Shown here piece by piece: positions 44,757 through 55,495 of a stretch of DNA of 64,000 nt. A program made the translations under genes and the position numbers. The stretch is from Telopea speciosissima (Eukaryota; Streptophyta; Magnoliopsida; Proteales; Proteaceae), in assembly GCF_018873765.1 (NCBI RefSeq), contig NC_057925.1, positions 11,543,568 through 11,607,567 of the forward strand, in the 5' to 3' direction. Each line of letters opens with the position of its first letter. The first letter of the stretch is position 1. The notes beneath the pieces are model-generated. The model was not told the origin of the DNA. It saw only the letters and a program-made list of their open reading frames with translations, and did no database searches.

Positions 44757-45189
44757 CTCTGGATATCTCTTCTTGATGGGAGGAGGTGCAGTTTCATGGA
44801 AAAGTGTCAAGCAGACCATTATTGCTTCATCCACCATGCAGGTAGAGTTTGTGGCATTGTTTGAGGCGACTAAGCAGGCGGTATGGCTGAGAAATTTCAT
44901 TACAGAACTGAGGGTTGTTGACTCCATCTCCAAACGTTTGTAGCTCTAGTGTGACAACAACTTTACAGTCATTTTCTCAAAGAACAACAAGAAGTCCAAC
45001 AGCTCATTGCACATTGAAATAAAGTATCTTCTGGTCAGGGAGAAAGTGACTGAGGGAGGAGTTGATGTTGTACACATTCCTACTGAGAAGATGGTGGTTG
45101 ATCTTCTCACCAAGGCTCTTTCAGTGGGAGTTTTCAGGGGTCATATTACTTGTATAGGATTAGCAGAGTCCTTTGATATGCTTGTTTAG
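44757..45189 (+). pseudogene. Ty1/copia RNase H and C-terminal fragment
   Basis: The translated pieces read [37 protein letters not shown], then LHIEIKYLLVREKV and VVHIPTEKMVVDLLTKALSVG. These match the last part of copia pol. One frame change and a stop lie near 44930-44945. Only the 3' end of the element is present; its 5' side abuts the MADS promoter copy. Confidence 0.85.
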
Positions 45190-45339
45190 TGGGAGTCTGT
45201 TTTCTCTTATGCTTGTTCAGTGGGAGTCTGTTTGCCCTTGGCTATTATTTAAGCTCTTTTATTTAACCAGTGGTTTTGTATTCTTTTGCCGTCTTAATAC
45301 ATTTACTAGTTATGGTTCATTACTTATTCTTATATGACA

Positions 45340-45500
45340 TGTCTTACAAAATGGCGGTTAGCCATAGGCGGTATTTAGCCAAGGATTTCAAAAATGACAA
45401 TTAGGCGGTATTTAGCCGAAGTTTTAAAATTGGCGGTTAAGCCATAGGCGGTAAGCCAAAGTATGGTGTTGACTCGAAGTTCATGGCGGTTTAGACCAAG
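45340..45500. repeat. Imperfect tandem repeats with GGCGGT units
   Basis: Units of the form 'ggcggttagccataggcggt' and 'aggcggtatttagcc' recur five or six times. The array lies in the 3' untranslated part of the copia fragment, between RNase H and the polypurine tract. Confidence 0.65.
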
Positions 45501-45799
45501 TATGAGTCAATATCAAAGTGTACTACCTGTGAGGATGTTCAAGGTAGAGGACCTACGAGAAAATGAGCATTTACTTGCTGATCATTTGTTATGCTCTTGA
45601 TTTCCTTGTTGTTACATATACCCAAAGAGGTTCGAGTTAATAGATCATTTGTGGCTGTGATGACAGAAAGTTGTATGCCGTATGTCGAGGCATATCTTCT
45701 GCTGTCGTTCGACACAAGTGAGTATTAATAGAACCAAAGTAATTTTGAGTGAAATTGGGACTCTGGCCAATTCCAATACAGATACGTGTATTAATTTTG

Positions 45800-46240
45800 C
45801 CCAAGTGGGAGATTATTGGGTTATTGGGCTTTATTAATATATATTATCTTCATTGGGCCCATATGGTATTATTTCACTCCAGGATAAGTCAGGGGTATAA
45901 CTGACCTTACACATTGTGGGAGTGTGATTAGGGTCAGGGAGAATATTATATATTCAACCCTAAAGTCCCCATAGCCGTCACTTGCTAATTTTGAATTCCA
46001 ACTCACAGGAGAGCAAAAGTGAAAGGTTGGGGAAGGCTAAGGGGAAGGAAAAGCTTGGGGATCGACTTCAGTTATCAACCAAAAAGGTATGTCTTGTTCT
46101 CCCTTAATTATTGATGCTCTCCAAATCTATATGGACATTTGATTGAATGATTGGGGATGTCAAATCTCTACATCTCTTCCATGAGTTGTCTTTCCCAAAT
46201 GTTACTTGTCAAGCAAAGAAAAAACTGAATACAAAAAATG
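45800..46240 (+). repeat. Polypurine tract and 3' LTR start of the copia fragment
   Basis: AAGTGGGAGA (about 45803-45812) resembles the tracts of copia-1 and copia-2. It is followed by TATTGGGTTATTGGGC, a probable LTR start (TG changed to TA). The right LTR boundary cannot be fixed; the sequence joins a different repeat block at 46246. Confidence 0.6.
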
Positions 46241-46245
46241 CTCTG

Positions 46246-46640
46246 AATAGGTCATTGCTAAATGACTTAAATTGTAGCAATAATAAAAACTATTGCTATG
46301 CATACCTTTTCGGTGGGTTTTTTATTACCATTGATATATTCTATTTTTTATTGAGAAAAAATTGTTTCAAACATTACTGCTATTACTTCTAATATTTTGA
46401 TACTATTTATAGCCTTTATAATTATATCATAATTTTGGTTGTATTTTTTGCAATATTTGCCATAAATAATTATCTTTAACTCAATTTGTACTATTTACTG
46501 GATTTTTTATGTTTTAATTTTATTTTTTCCGATTGATTCACGATCGATATTTGAGTTGATACCAAAAATATTTTTTTTCAATTTTATTATTTAAGGAATA
46601 TTTTCTTTTCTTTTTTTATTTTGATTGTTAATTCTGAACA
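46246..46640. repeat. AT-rich repeat block, third copy
   Basis: The block matches 2870-3110 and 62815-63236 ('ttgctaaatgacttaaattg', 'accattgatatattctattt', 'acattactgctattacttct'). Its right part also matches 63040-63236 ('cgattgattcacgatcgata'). It has no coding content. Confidence 0.8.
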
Positions 46641-47657
46641 TATGGATGGGTACGTATACAAATATTTATATATTTAATAATTAAATAGACATGGTCTATA
46701 TTACAACAGTTATAGAAAACTGTTGCTTTATATGTTTTATTTTTTATTATTTTATAATCATCACTTCACCATTATTACTGGTATAATAATTACTAATAAT
46801 AAATTTTATTTCTTGGATTTCTATAGTATAGGCTGATTCTTCCCAAATCTATCTGATTCCTACTAAATTGAGAAGTGTTTACCAAATTCATATATTACCG
46901 TGTTTGAAAGCTTTTGCCAAAAAAAAATATTTATTTTAACTAAAAGTAATTGGTTGATATACACATTTAGTTTCGATTACTATTACAAGTTTAGGGTTTA
47001 GGGTTTAGAGTACTAGTTAATAAGGTTATAGGCAGGCAATAATTTTTTTTTCTCTTTAAACTGCTTATAAGTTTCTTGCTCCTCTTACTCCTCCAACAGT
47101 TCACTCCACCTCCTCACGGCTCTTGTTTTACAAAAGCACACTAACCTTTATTGGCTCCTTTTGTGCAATATTCACCAATCAATGGTGAATTATTTAGTTC
47201 TAGCTAACTAATTTATTACTTTTTTTTTTATAAATTTGTTTACATTTTGAGGATTTTTTTTGGACATTTACTGTTTTTAACATATATTATGTAAGAAATA
47301 TATCATTTTATGCAATAGTTTAAAAAAATTTACATTTTTATTTCCAATGTATATTTTTGTATTGGTTTGGATTTTATTATATTTTTAATATTTTGTATTT
47401 TTATAAATTTATTATAATTTTGATTGCAATTTTTCAGGCAAAAACGTTTAATTATAGTACCTACCGCCACTAATTGTAGTACGTTTGGAATTTTTTATTG
47501 ATAACAAAGGTTGTTCAATAGATGTAATTATTGTTGCTAATAGTTTGTAAATAGAAGTGATTAACTTTACCATTGCTAAATACAACTATGACGGTCAGAT
47601 TAAACAATTATCAGGGTTAAACAATCGCAAAATATTTTGTGGTAGATTTCCAAAATA
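46641..47657. other. AT-rich spacer
   Basis: No gene is recognised. A short telomere-like run (TTTAGGG twice, 46992-47005) and a block at 47525-47600 that recurs at 53690-53720 plus 55197-55290 ('gtttgtaaatagaa') are the only notable items. Confidence 0.5.
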
Positions 47658-47666
47658 TTTTTCTTA

Positions 47667-49509
47667 GGGAGAATTACGTCCCCCTCCCCAGTACGTTGCC
47701 CTAATTACACGTTCCTCCCCTTGGTTTTTCCACCTTACATTTTGAACCTTTATGGCTGACGGTGTTAGGGTGCTGTTAGTTAATGGTTTGAAAAGACAAT
47801 ATTACCCTTTACTAACAAATTAAAACTGCATTTCCAATTCTACCCTTTCATCATCTCTAAAATCGATTAGGGATTCCAAGCTTCTCCAACGACAGCCACC
47901 TCCAAGCTTCTTCGGCGACAACAACCTTCAAGCATCTTCGACGACAGTCACCTCCATTGCCTGAGTTTTGGGAGGGGCAAGGGTCATATTGCTTTCCTGT
48001 ACAGGAAATAAAATCGCAGACTTTGCCTCCATCAACCATGGAGGATACACATCAAACCAAATTAAAACAGACCTTATGAATTATGAAATTCCAATGGAGC
48101 TGGTTTGGGCAATATTCTATGCACACACACAGAGGGTCCAATACTCCATATTCTTGTTTCCTTAATTGGCTCAATCTTTGCAAAAAGTATATTTCCCTTG
48201 AATAAATTTCTCTACAATTCCTGACTTCCTATACACCAATGAACAACTGAACCTATCGACCTAAAAACTGATTCATTTAAAAGGAACCCAAAAGAACGAG
48301 ACAGAAAAGCCCAAAAGAGGAAGAAGAAGAGGAGGAATTAAGAACTGTAGAAGAAGAAGAAGATGCATCATGCCAGAACTCAGGAGGTTATGAGCGTGAG
48401 GTATCCTTTGATTTTCTGTACTATAATTTTGGCATCTGCGTATCCATCGCCGTTCACCAGTGCAGTGATAGTTGGCGTCAACATCTGGTCCTTAACAACT
48501 GACACTAGCAGCCAACACCTCTACATTTTGCTCTTTAAACACTCTGAAGATTTGAATTGGAACTGAGTTTAAACCCTAGAATTTGACAAATTTTCGAGAT
48601 TTGGTTGAATATTATTGATCTTGAAGTAAATTGGATTTTCTGAAAGTGAAAAGGGTTTGCTCATTTTTTGCAAGTCTTGCAAGGTTTGATTTGAATCTTA
48701 ATTGGAACTGAGTTTAAACCCAAAAAAGAATTTGACATTGTGTCTTTATTTTTTAGAGTTTCGATTTACTACGATTTACGACTGATTACGATGATTCAGA
48801 GCCGATTTAGAAATACTGGTGAGTTTTCATACCACAGTAGCTGGTGAATTTTCCATCAATGTAGCGATTTTCAGCCATCAGTTTACTATGGTCCGTGATC
48901 CTCAATAGCGATTCCAATTCCTCTGCTACTTCCCTGTTGCATCGCCTCTCTCTTTCTCTCTCTCTCTAAAGTTCCTAGTTTTTAGTTTTTTCTATAATCT
49001 ACTAATCTTCTCTATATTCGCTTCTCAAAAAAGCGGAGTTATGATATGTAGGGCCTCCAGGGTTTCTAAGATATCAATCATTTCATGGAAGTTGCAAAAA
49101 GGTGTTGCAGGAGGAGAAGAAGAAGAAGAAAAAAAAAAGATGGGAAGGGTAAAAGGGTCAATTTACATGGACCAAACTCAGGCAATGGTAGGGGTATCGT
49201 CGCCGGGGATTTCACGGCTCAAAGGTTGAAGATGAAGTTTGGAAATGGTAGATAGGGCAAGTCATTCTCCCTTGTTATTTTGGCTTTTTATCAAAAGGGT
49301 AAATGGGTCATCTCACAATCCAAGGGTTAATTTGGGTATTATAAAAAATCTAACTACGCCACGTCAGCACATAACAAACAGATGCTAATGGCAAAGGGGG
49401 AATTAGTAATTTTTCGAAAACTATAGGGGAATCGAATGTAAGGTGGGAAAAACAAGGGGAGGAACGTGTAATTAGGGCAAAGTACAGCGGAGGGGGACAT
49501 AATTTTTCC
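47667..49509. mobile_element. Complete non-autonomous Mutator-like element
   Basis: The 1843-bp element has terminal inverted repeats of about 75 bases. The left end starts GGGAGAATTACGTCCCCC and the complement of the right end starts GGAAAAATTATGTCCCCC; both continue with 'tgccctaattacacgttcct'. It is flanked by a perfect 9-bp target duplication TTTTTCTTA (47658-47666 and 49510-49518), the hallmark of Mutator. No transposase motif is visible. An interior purine-rich stretch (48315-48365) and short frames such as 48363-48566 are not recognisable. A second copy's left end is at 1-270. Confidence 0.88.
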
Positions 49510-50220
49510 TTTTTCTTATATCTAAGGTTGCTATTTGGTTTTGCAATATAGAGAGAATGACCAACTAACCATAGATACGTATCTAACGCTTCTTTTCAAT
49601 TCTTATAAACTTGATTGATTGATTAAAAAAAAATTCATTGTAATAATGGATCGAAGAAAGATTTGCCCAACAGCAGGTGCAATAGCTACATTGTGGATGG
49701 GAAGGCAAAAGTGACATAGTGATTTTGACTATCTCTTTGTGTGTTCTTGTTTTTTTTTTTCCGTTAACTTTTCAAGTTGAACATGCAGTGCACATGGTAG
49801 TGTTTATGTGTTGGTTGTCATTGTTGTCAACACAATGCATGTGTGTTGTTTTTGTGAACACAGTGCATCTTGTTTCAGTACAGTGATAGTGGCAGTCCAT
49901 GGTAGTTACAAAGGACAGTCAAGTTCAAGCAACACTCTAGATGAGTTGTCAGACATCTAGCAGTGCAGGCAGTGACTAGAAAGTCTTCCTAGCATTCCTA
50001 GCAGTTCTGATTGTATTTACACTGGCAGTGACACAGGAAACTGTAAAGTTTGGGCCGATTCTAAAGTCATTTAGCTAGTGAAACCCAACCAAGGGAAATT
50101 TTGTCATTTTAGGGTAGTTTTTCCGAATCTCTCCGGGTAGAGGTTCCACTTTGTTAGGTTCAAGGTTAGGAGAGGCTCTCCAATCAAAATCAGGCCTCAC
50201 ACACCACCACACACCATTTC

Positions 50221-50462
50221 TTTTTTTTTGCTAAAGGATAATTGTATTAAGAGAACCAACAGAAATACAAAAGGAACTAAATCCAGGCACTAGCACCGAA
50301 TCTCAAACAACCACTAAGGAAGGTGGCAGAAAACAAGGATGTACCCCCACATTACTGAAATCTAAATCTCGGCAAACCCATGGCATCATGAGCCAGCTGA
50401 TCTTCAATGTATCTTGGGAGGGCACTGTTGGAAACCGATTCCCCAGTCTTTTAAGCTGCCCG
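50221..50462 (-). mobile_element. 5'-truncated LINE 3' end
   Basis: A T-run at 50221-50229 (its poly-A tail on the minus strand) begins the insert. The 15-bp target duplication ACCACACACCATTTC is perfect (50206-50220 and 50463-50477). The start 'tttgctaaaggataattgta' resembles the 3' end of the big LINE at 29910 ('tttgctaaagatcagcaatg'), so it probably belongs to a related family. Confidence 0.85.
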
Positions 50463-50759
50463 ACCACACACCATTTCAAAATAAAGTATCATCGTCGTAG
50501 ACTAAGCTAGCTCAAGTATCTCTATTCACAAATTCCTTTAAATTTCCTTAACTTATATCTCACTAGGTACACTTATTGTTATCATTATATAATCATAGAC
50601 TCATAGGTATACTGCCACTATCTCAGCAGAAACAGTGGTTTATGCTTCTCTCCTAAGCATGGATGCAGTTAATTCTTCCATGTTTAGTGAGTAAATTAGG
50701 CATATAATGTTCTTTATTAATTAGTTTATGTTACAGTGTTACCTATAATCAAAATTCTA

Positions 50760-51167
50760 GGGATGTCGATGCAAGAATGTTAATCATCACTCAAATCTGG
50801 GGCCCAACCCATGCATACACCTTTGGGATTGTTGGGCGAATATGACAATAATTGGGAACTTTTTACAACAACCAGTCCTTTTTTAAGCTCTGGATACTTA
50901 TTCTTTCTCACACTAAATATGATTTGTCTTTAAGCAACACTCCAATGAATGTTTATCTAGGCAAATATTCCAACAATTCAATAATATGGGAACTTTTATC
51001 CTAGACCAGTCCTTTTTAAGCTCTAGAATCTGATTCTTTCTTTTGTACTTACCGTGAAGTCTCTATATAAGTCTCTTTGCATGTTCTTCCATTTCCATCA
51101 CAGCAAAGAGCAAGAGGCAACAAGAAGCAACAAAGACTACTCTCGACGTTCGATCCTAGCTACTCTA
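50760..51167 (+). promoter_or_regulatory. Promoter region of calmodulin-like gene copy 2
   Basis: The region matches 58925-59314 upstream of copy 3 ('cacgcaatctggga'-like start, 'gtctttaagcaacactcc', 'caaatattccaacaattcaa'). TATATAAG at 51064-51071 fits a TATA box about 100 bases before the ATG at 51168. This also argues against the earlier in-frame ATG at 51054. Confidence 0.7.
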
Positions 51168-51668
51168 ATGGCAACTGCTGTTGTTTCCAAGGCCACATTA
51201 TCCAAATGCTTCTCCAACAAGAGCTTCGTGCTAAGTGTCCATCGCCTTCAGAATTCCAAAAAACAATCAAGAAATGATGAACTCCAACAAATATTTCGTT
51301 ACTTGGATACTAATGGTAATGGGAAAATTGAAGGATCTGAACTCAGATCCTACCTTGCCTCCAAAAAGGAGTTCATGTCACCTGAGGAGGCTCAAGCTGT
51401 GACCAATGAACTCGTTGCAGCAGGCGGCGACAGTTTGACACTCAGCTTTGATGATTTTGCAATGTTGATGGAGCGTCAAGGTGGGGATGATGATCTGAAA
51501 AGAGGCTTTCAGATGTTCGCTGGGAAGAGGTCTGGGTCCATTACATCAGAGGATTTGCAGAGGATATTCAAAATGTCAAATGAAGAGTGCAAGAGCATCA
51601 TAAAGGCATTCGACCTCAACGGCGATGGTGTGATTGATTTCCCTGAGTTCCAGCAGATGATGGCTTAA
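51168..51668 (+). CDS. Calmodulin-like EF-hand protein (CML41-like), copy 2, intact
   Basis: The 166-residue intronless frame starts MATAVVSKATLSKCFSNKSF. I chose this start because the TATA box lies upstream of it and overlaps the longer alternative frame. Residues 1-35 are a Ser/Lys-rich extension that could be a targeting or membrane-associating segment (inference). EF-hand 1 (D47-E58, DTNGNGKIEGSE) and EF-hand 4 (D149-E160, DLNGDGVIDFPE) have complete calcium ligands. EF-hands 2 and 3 (around 82-96 and 118-129) are degenerate. A 15-bp in-frame deletion against copies 1 and 3 removes the GRLGN-type segment between EF-hands 3 and 4. The layout resembles Arabidopsis CML41-type calcium sensors; partners are unknown. 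Confidence 0.88.
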   Translation: MATAVVSKATLSKCFSNKSFVLSVHRLQNSKKQSRNDELQQIFRYLDTNGNGKIEGSELRSYLASKKEFMSPEEAQAVTNELVAAGGDSLTLSFDDFAMLMERQGGDDDLKRGFQMFAGKRSGSITSEDLQRIFKMSNEECKSIIKAFDLNGDGVIDFPEFQQMMA

Positions 51669-52007
51669 TCCGGTATCAGTGTTTGGACCTGTTCTATGTG
51701 CGTGTGTGTGTGGCAAATAAGCAGTTTACTAAAATAAAAATAATGGCCTTTCCCCTGTTTAGTTGTTTTGAAAGATGCAATGCAAGTGGGGGTTAGGCAC
51801 TAGGACTGTAAGACCGGTGTGTACCACATAATTAATAATTATGAACAGGTTTGCTATGTACTGAGTATGAAGTTCAAGCTTGGTTATGTTCTTTTTTCTT
51901 TTTTTTTTGTTTTAATTTATCGATATATCAAATTTACTGAGAAAGAAAAAGAATAATTACAACCAAAGGACAGCAGCCCTAGAGCATCTCAAGGGTATTC
52001 CTGAGAC
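51669..52007. other. 3' flank of calmodulin-like copy 2
   Basis: The flank is related to 690-930 and 59830-60150 ('gttaggcactaggactgtaa', 'cacataattaataatta'). It probably includes the 3' untranslated region: an AATAAAAATA-like stretch at 51740-51752, also present in the other copies, may contain the polyadenylation signal. Confidence 0.6.
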
Positions 52008-52023
52008 AAGAAGGGCACCCCTA

Positions 52024-52477
52024 TTTGATGGGGATTCTATTGGGTGCATTGCCAAGCTGGCTTTTTGTTCAACTATTACTCATATTTGGAAAGAGAGGAA
52101 CTTCCATATATTCCGGAATAGGACAAGGCCGATGGCCTCCCTCATATCTGATATCCATGCAGATGTTGAAGATCGGTGTAAAACTGTCATCCCGAAAGGT
52201 AAGAAATCTCCAAGAAATTTATTCCTTGTCAAGAAGTGGGGGATCCATTCATTTTCGGTGGTGAGATGATTTTGTCCTTTTGTTTGTATTTTTGGTCCAG
52301 TTTTTGTTATTGGTCTAGGCTTCAGGAGTGGCCTATGGGAAAATTCCTATTGTTTTCTTTGGGTTGGGGCCTTCCTGGGGTTCTGATCTTTGAATCTCTC
52401 TTAGGCTGCCTTTTTAGGTTGTAATTGTTTTTTTTTTTTTTTTTGGAATAAATTGATTTTACCTATCAAAAAAAAAA
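52024..52477 (+). mobile_element. 5'-truncated LINE fragment, plus strand
   Basis: The insert is flanked by a 16-bp perfect target duplication AAGAAGGGCACCCCTA (52008-52023 and 52478-52493). It ends in 'ttttacctatcaaaaaaaaa'. The first part encodes AFCSTITHIWKERNFHIFRN, the C-terminal segment of plant LINE ORF2 (usually F.a.iy.iW.eRN.r.f). It interrupts the repeated 3' flank of the calmodulin-like gene. Confidence 0.88.
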
Positions 52478-52493
52478 AAGAAGGGCACCCCTA

Positions 52494-53130
52494 CCAAAGT
52501 CACAAATGGTTGTTGGAATTTGGAACATCCAATCCAACCAAGAATAGGAGTGTGGCTGTAACTAATAGCGGCATATTAAGAATGGGATTAGTCAATCCCC
52601 ATGTGATGGATAATCTCCTTATGTAACTGAATCCTTGATTTTGGGTCGATTGGCGTAGACGTGAGTGTGGCCCAGTGGGCTTTTATCCATCGGACCATCC
52701 CTGACAATAGTGACGTGGTGTGACATCATTGGGTGGCTATATTTAGGTATATCAACATTAAATCACAAAATTTACCTCCATTGACAGAAAAAAAAAAAAA
52801 AAAAAAAAAAAGACGCGTTATACGAAAAATGCCAAAAAAATGTAAAGTAATAAAATTATTTGACAGAGATGTCAATAAGAAAATCTTTCTTTTTTTTCTT
52901 TGCCTTCTTGAAAAAGAAGATTTCAAGAAGAAAAAAAATAAAAAAATACAAGATATAATTTTGTATTTCGAGATCCCTTTGCTTTTTTATTTTTCCAATC
53001 CACACTCAAATTTGCTTCTCCATCTTTGTCCAACTCATTGTTCCTCCCATAAATTTAAAAAAAAAAAAAAAAAAAAGTGTAATCCAAAATCACTGAACAA
53101 GATTACACATTCCTGGACGAGTGGGCACCC
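52494..53130. other. Segment absent from the other 3'-flank copies
   Basis: The calmodulin-like 3' flank resumes at about 53131 ('gggtattcctgagagaagaa'). The intervening sequence contains A-runs (52789-52810 and 53057-53077) and no recognisable gene. It is probably another insertion, but no target duplication was identified. Confidence 0.45.
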
Positions 53131-53400
53131 CTTCTCAAGGGTATTCCTGAGAGAAGAACAAACACGTTTCTAACGGCACCCAGCTTGTAATTTCTTGTTA
53201 TCCCTACAGACCTAGACTCCCTCTGGTTGGTTTGGCACTGCTCGCTTGAAAGCATGCCCGATGCTTGGTCAGTAGATCAAGTACTCCTCATTGCATTGGT
53301 GCTTGATATGCACCTTCCACCCCTTCCATCCCCAACCCATGTACTCTCCCCCACATCAAAGGCTGACCCCCTTGGTGCCCATCCCTTGGCTGCCTAGTAG
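53131..53400. repeat. Resumed 3' flank block of calmodulin-like copy 2
   Basis: It matches 60150-60290 and 61000-61130 ('cactcagcttgtaatttctt', 'gtactcctcattgcattggt', 'tatgcaccttccac'). Confidence 0.7.
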
Positions 53401-53720
53401 CGGGTCCCACTGAACCAAAAAAAAAAATCTTCTTATACTTAAAGGTCGCTATTTGGTTTTTCAATATATAGATAATGATTAAGGGCCTGCAGGATAACAC
53501 TTTTGTTTCTCTATTTCTCTTTATTTTTTTTTTTTCTTGGGAATAAAAAAATAAGAGAAATCTGTTTCTTAAGACCGGTTCATTTTTTGGTTCCTGGAAA
53601 TGAACCGGAACAAAAAAGTTGCTAAGAAATAGGAAAAGAAAAAAGAAACTCCAATTTGTAACTTCTCTGTCCCAAAAATAATAGGAATGATTCAACAATT
53701 GTAATTATTGTTGCTAATAG

Positions 53721-55196
53721 TTTTTTTTGATGAATACAAACTGTTAATAAAGAAAGCAAAGAAGATACAACAACTCAAATGGATCAAGAGGCCAAGCCTC
53801 AAACAAAAAACAACAAAGCAGAAAAAGGCTTAATAGAGCCTGATCTGAAGACCCCAAGAAGTAGCAATATGATGATTCTTGAAGCAATCTAAGTCCGAAG
53901 CATGAAGATTGATCTTAGTTCTGACATCAAACTCAATGGCACTCCGAATCTACATATGAGACCGAGAAAAGGAGGTCCGTCTATGTTTGTTTCTCTCCCA
54001 CCAAAGATGATAAATAGTAGCACAAAAAATCATCTTTACAGCCCTATTACATATCGACTTTCCTTTAAACTCTTGTCTAATCCAACTCCACTCTCTGGCA
54101 AAGGAAGAGAGAGGCACATGAGAAGGGCAACACTTGCGAATAACTCCAGCCCAAATAGCCTTGGAATAAGGGCAATTAAAGAACAAAAGATCAATATTCT
54201 CCATATCATTCCAACAGAGACAACAATTGGGATAGAGATGTTCCTGTGGGAAAGGAACTCCTGAGTGGGGAGGGAACTAGTGAGGGCACACCATGTAATG
54301 AAGCTATGTCTAGGGATGTGGTGAGTAAACCAAATCAAGTTCCACCAAGGAACAATGGTTCCTTTAGATCTAATAAGCTCCAACGCCGACGCTGAAGGGA
54401 ACATCTTATTGGTAGAGGGGTTCCATTTAACAATATCCCCGTTGCCGGAGGCCTTCTACCAATATGCTGAAGTTGCTCCAAGACAAATTAAAGATCTGAA
54501 GAAATTAAAGGACTGGGTCTCCAAGACCCATTATAGATGATCGAAGAGACAAGTGCCATCCTTTTAGAGCCGGTCATACTTAATTCTATCTCCAAACACT
54601 GAGAGAAGGACTCCACATGGGTGCCAATTGTCTAACCAAAGTCTTGTGGACATTCCATCATCAATCTGGAAAATTTACTATGTGATCTTGAACCAAATAT
54701 CTCAACTTTAGAATCTTTTTCCAAACCCAAAAAGCATCAGAACCACATTGGACTGTCCAAATAGAGTCTTTCTTGAAGTATTTAAAATAAATCCACTGAG
54801 TTCATAAACCTTCTCTCTTTTTAACAATTTTCCAAAGAAGCGTAAGAAGACCCGCTTTATTTACATCTTTCACTCTCTTTAGACCTAGTCCTCCCTCCTT
54901 CTTTGGAAGGAAAACTGAGGTCCAGCTGACGGTGTGAAGGAATTTATTATTGTCACTTCCCTTCCACAACAAGGCACACATGATGGACTCAATCATCCAA
55001 ATCACATAGCCGGGAAGGCCATATATTCTAGTCTAATAAAGATATGAAGCCTGCATCATAGCTCGAACAAAATCCAAACGGCCTACGAATGAAAGGACTT
55101 TGCTCTTCCACAACTGAAGCCTTTTCTTGAGCCTATCCAAAATAGGAGAACAATGATGGAGAGAAAGCCTGGAATAAATCAAAGAGAGTTCAAGAT
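53721..55196 (-). mobile_element. 5'-truncated LINE, minus strand
   Basis: A T-run at 53721-53728 (poly-A tail) begins it. The flanks ATTGTTGCTAATAG (53707-53720) and AATGTTGCAAATAG (55197-55210) look like a 14-bp target duplication with two mismatches. The minus-strand frames read FNCPYSKAIWAGVIRKCC and KMIFCATIYHLWWERNKHRR (53950-54204), and ALLWKGSDNNKFLHTVSW and FLPKKEGGLGLKRVKDVN (54802-55005). These are the zf-RVT and late reverse transcriptase parts of LINE ORF2, broken by frameshifts. Confidence 0.88.
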
Positions 55197-55495
55197 AATG
55201 TTGCAAATAGTTTGTAAATAGAAATGGTTAAACTTCACCATTGCTAAATGCAACTATGACAGTCAGATTCAGAAACTGTCAAGATTAAAGTCATAGTTGA
55301 AAAACCGGGTTTTGATTTGGCCGAGTTTCCTGAGTCGAGTCAAAATTTTGGAAAACTTGGTCAAGAGTCGAGTAAACTATGTTAGGGTAAAAAATGATGA
55401 GACTCGGTCATAAGTTATCAGACTCATTCATTGGAGGAAAAGTAAAGAGATCTAGTTAGAGACTAAATAGAATTCTTCTCATCTCTTTATTTTTT

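Noticed and set aside
46985..47010. Telomere-like TTTAGGG repeats
   Set aside because: Only two to three units; too short for an interstitial telomere.
51054..51167. Longer calmodulin-like start (38 extra residues from ATG 51054)
   Set aside because: The TATA-like TATATAAG at 51064 lies inside this extension, and the conserved start in copy 3 is the downstream ATG; the longer frame is probably not translated.
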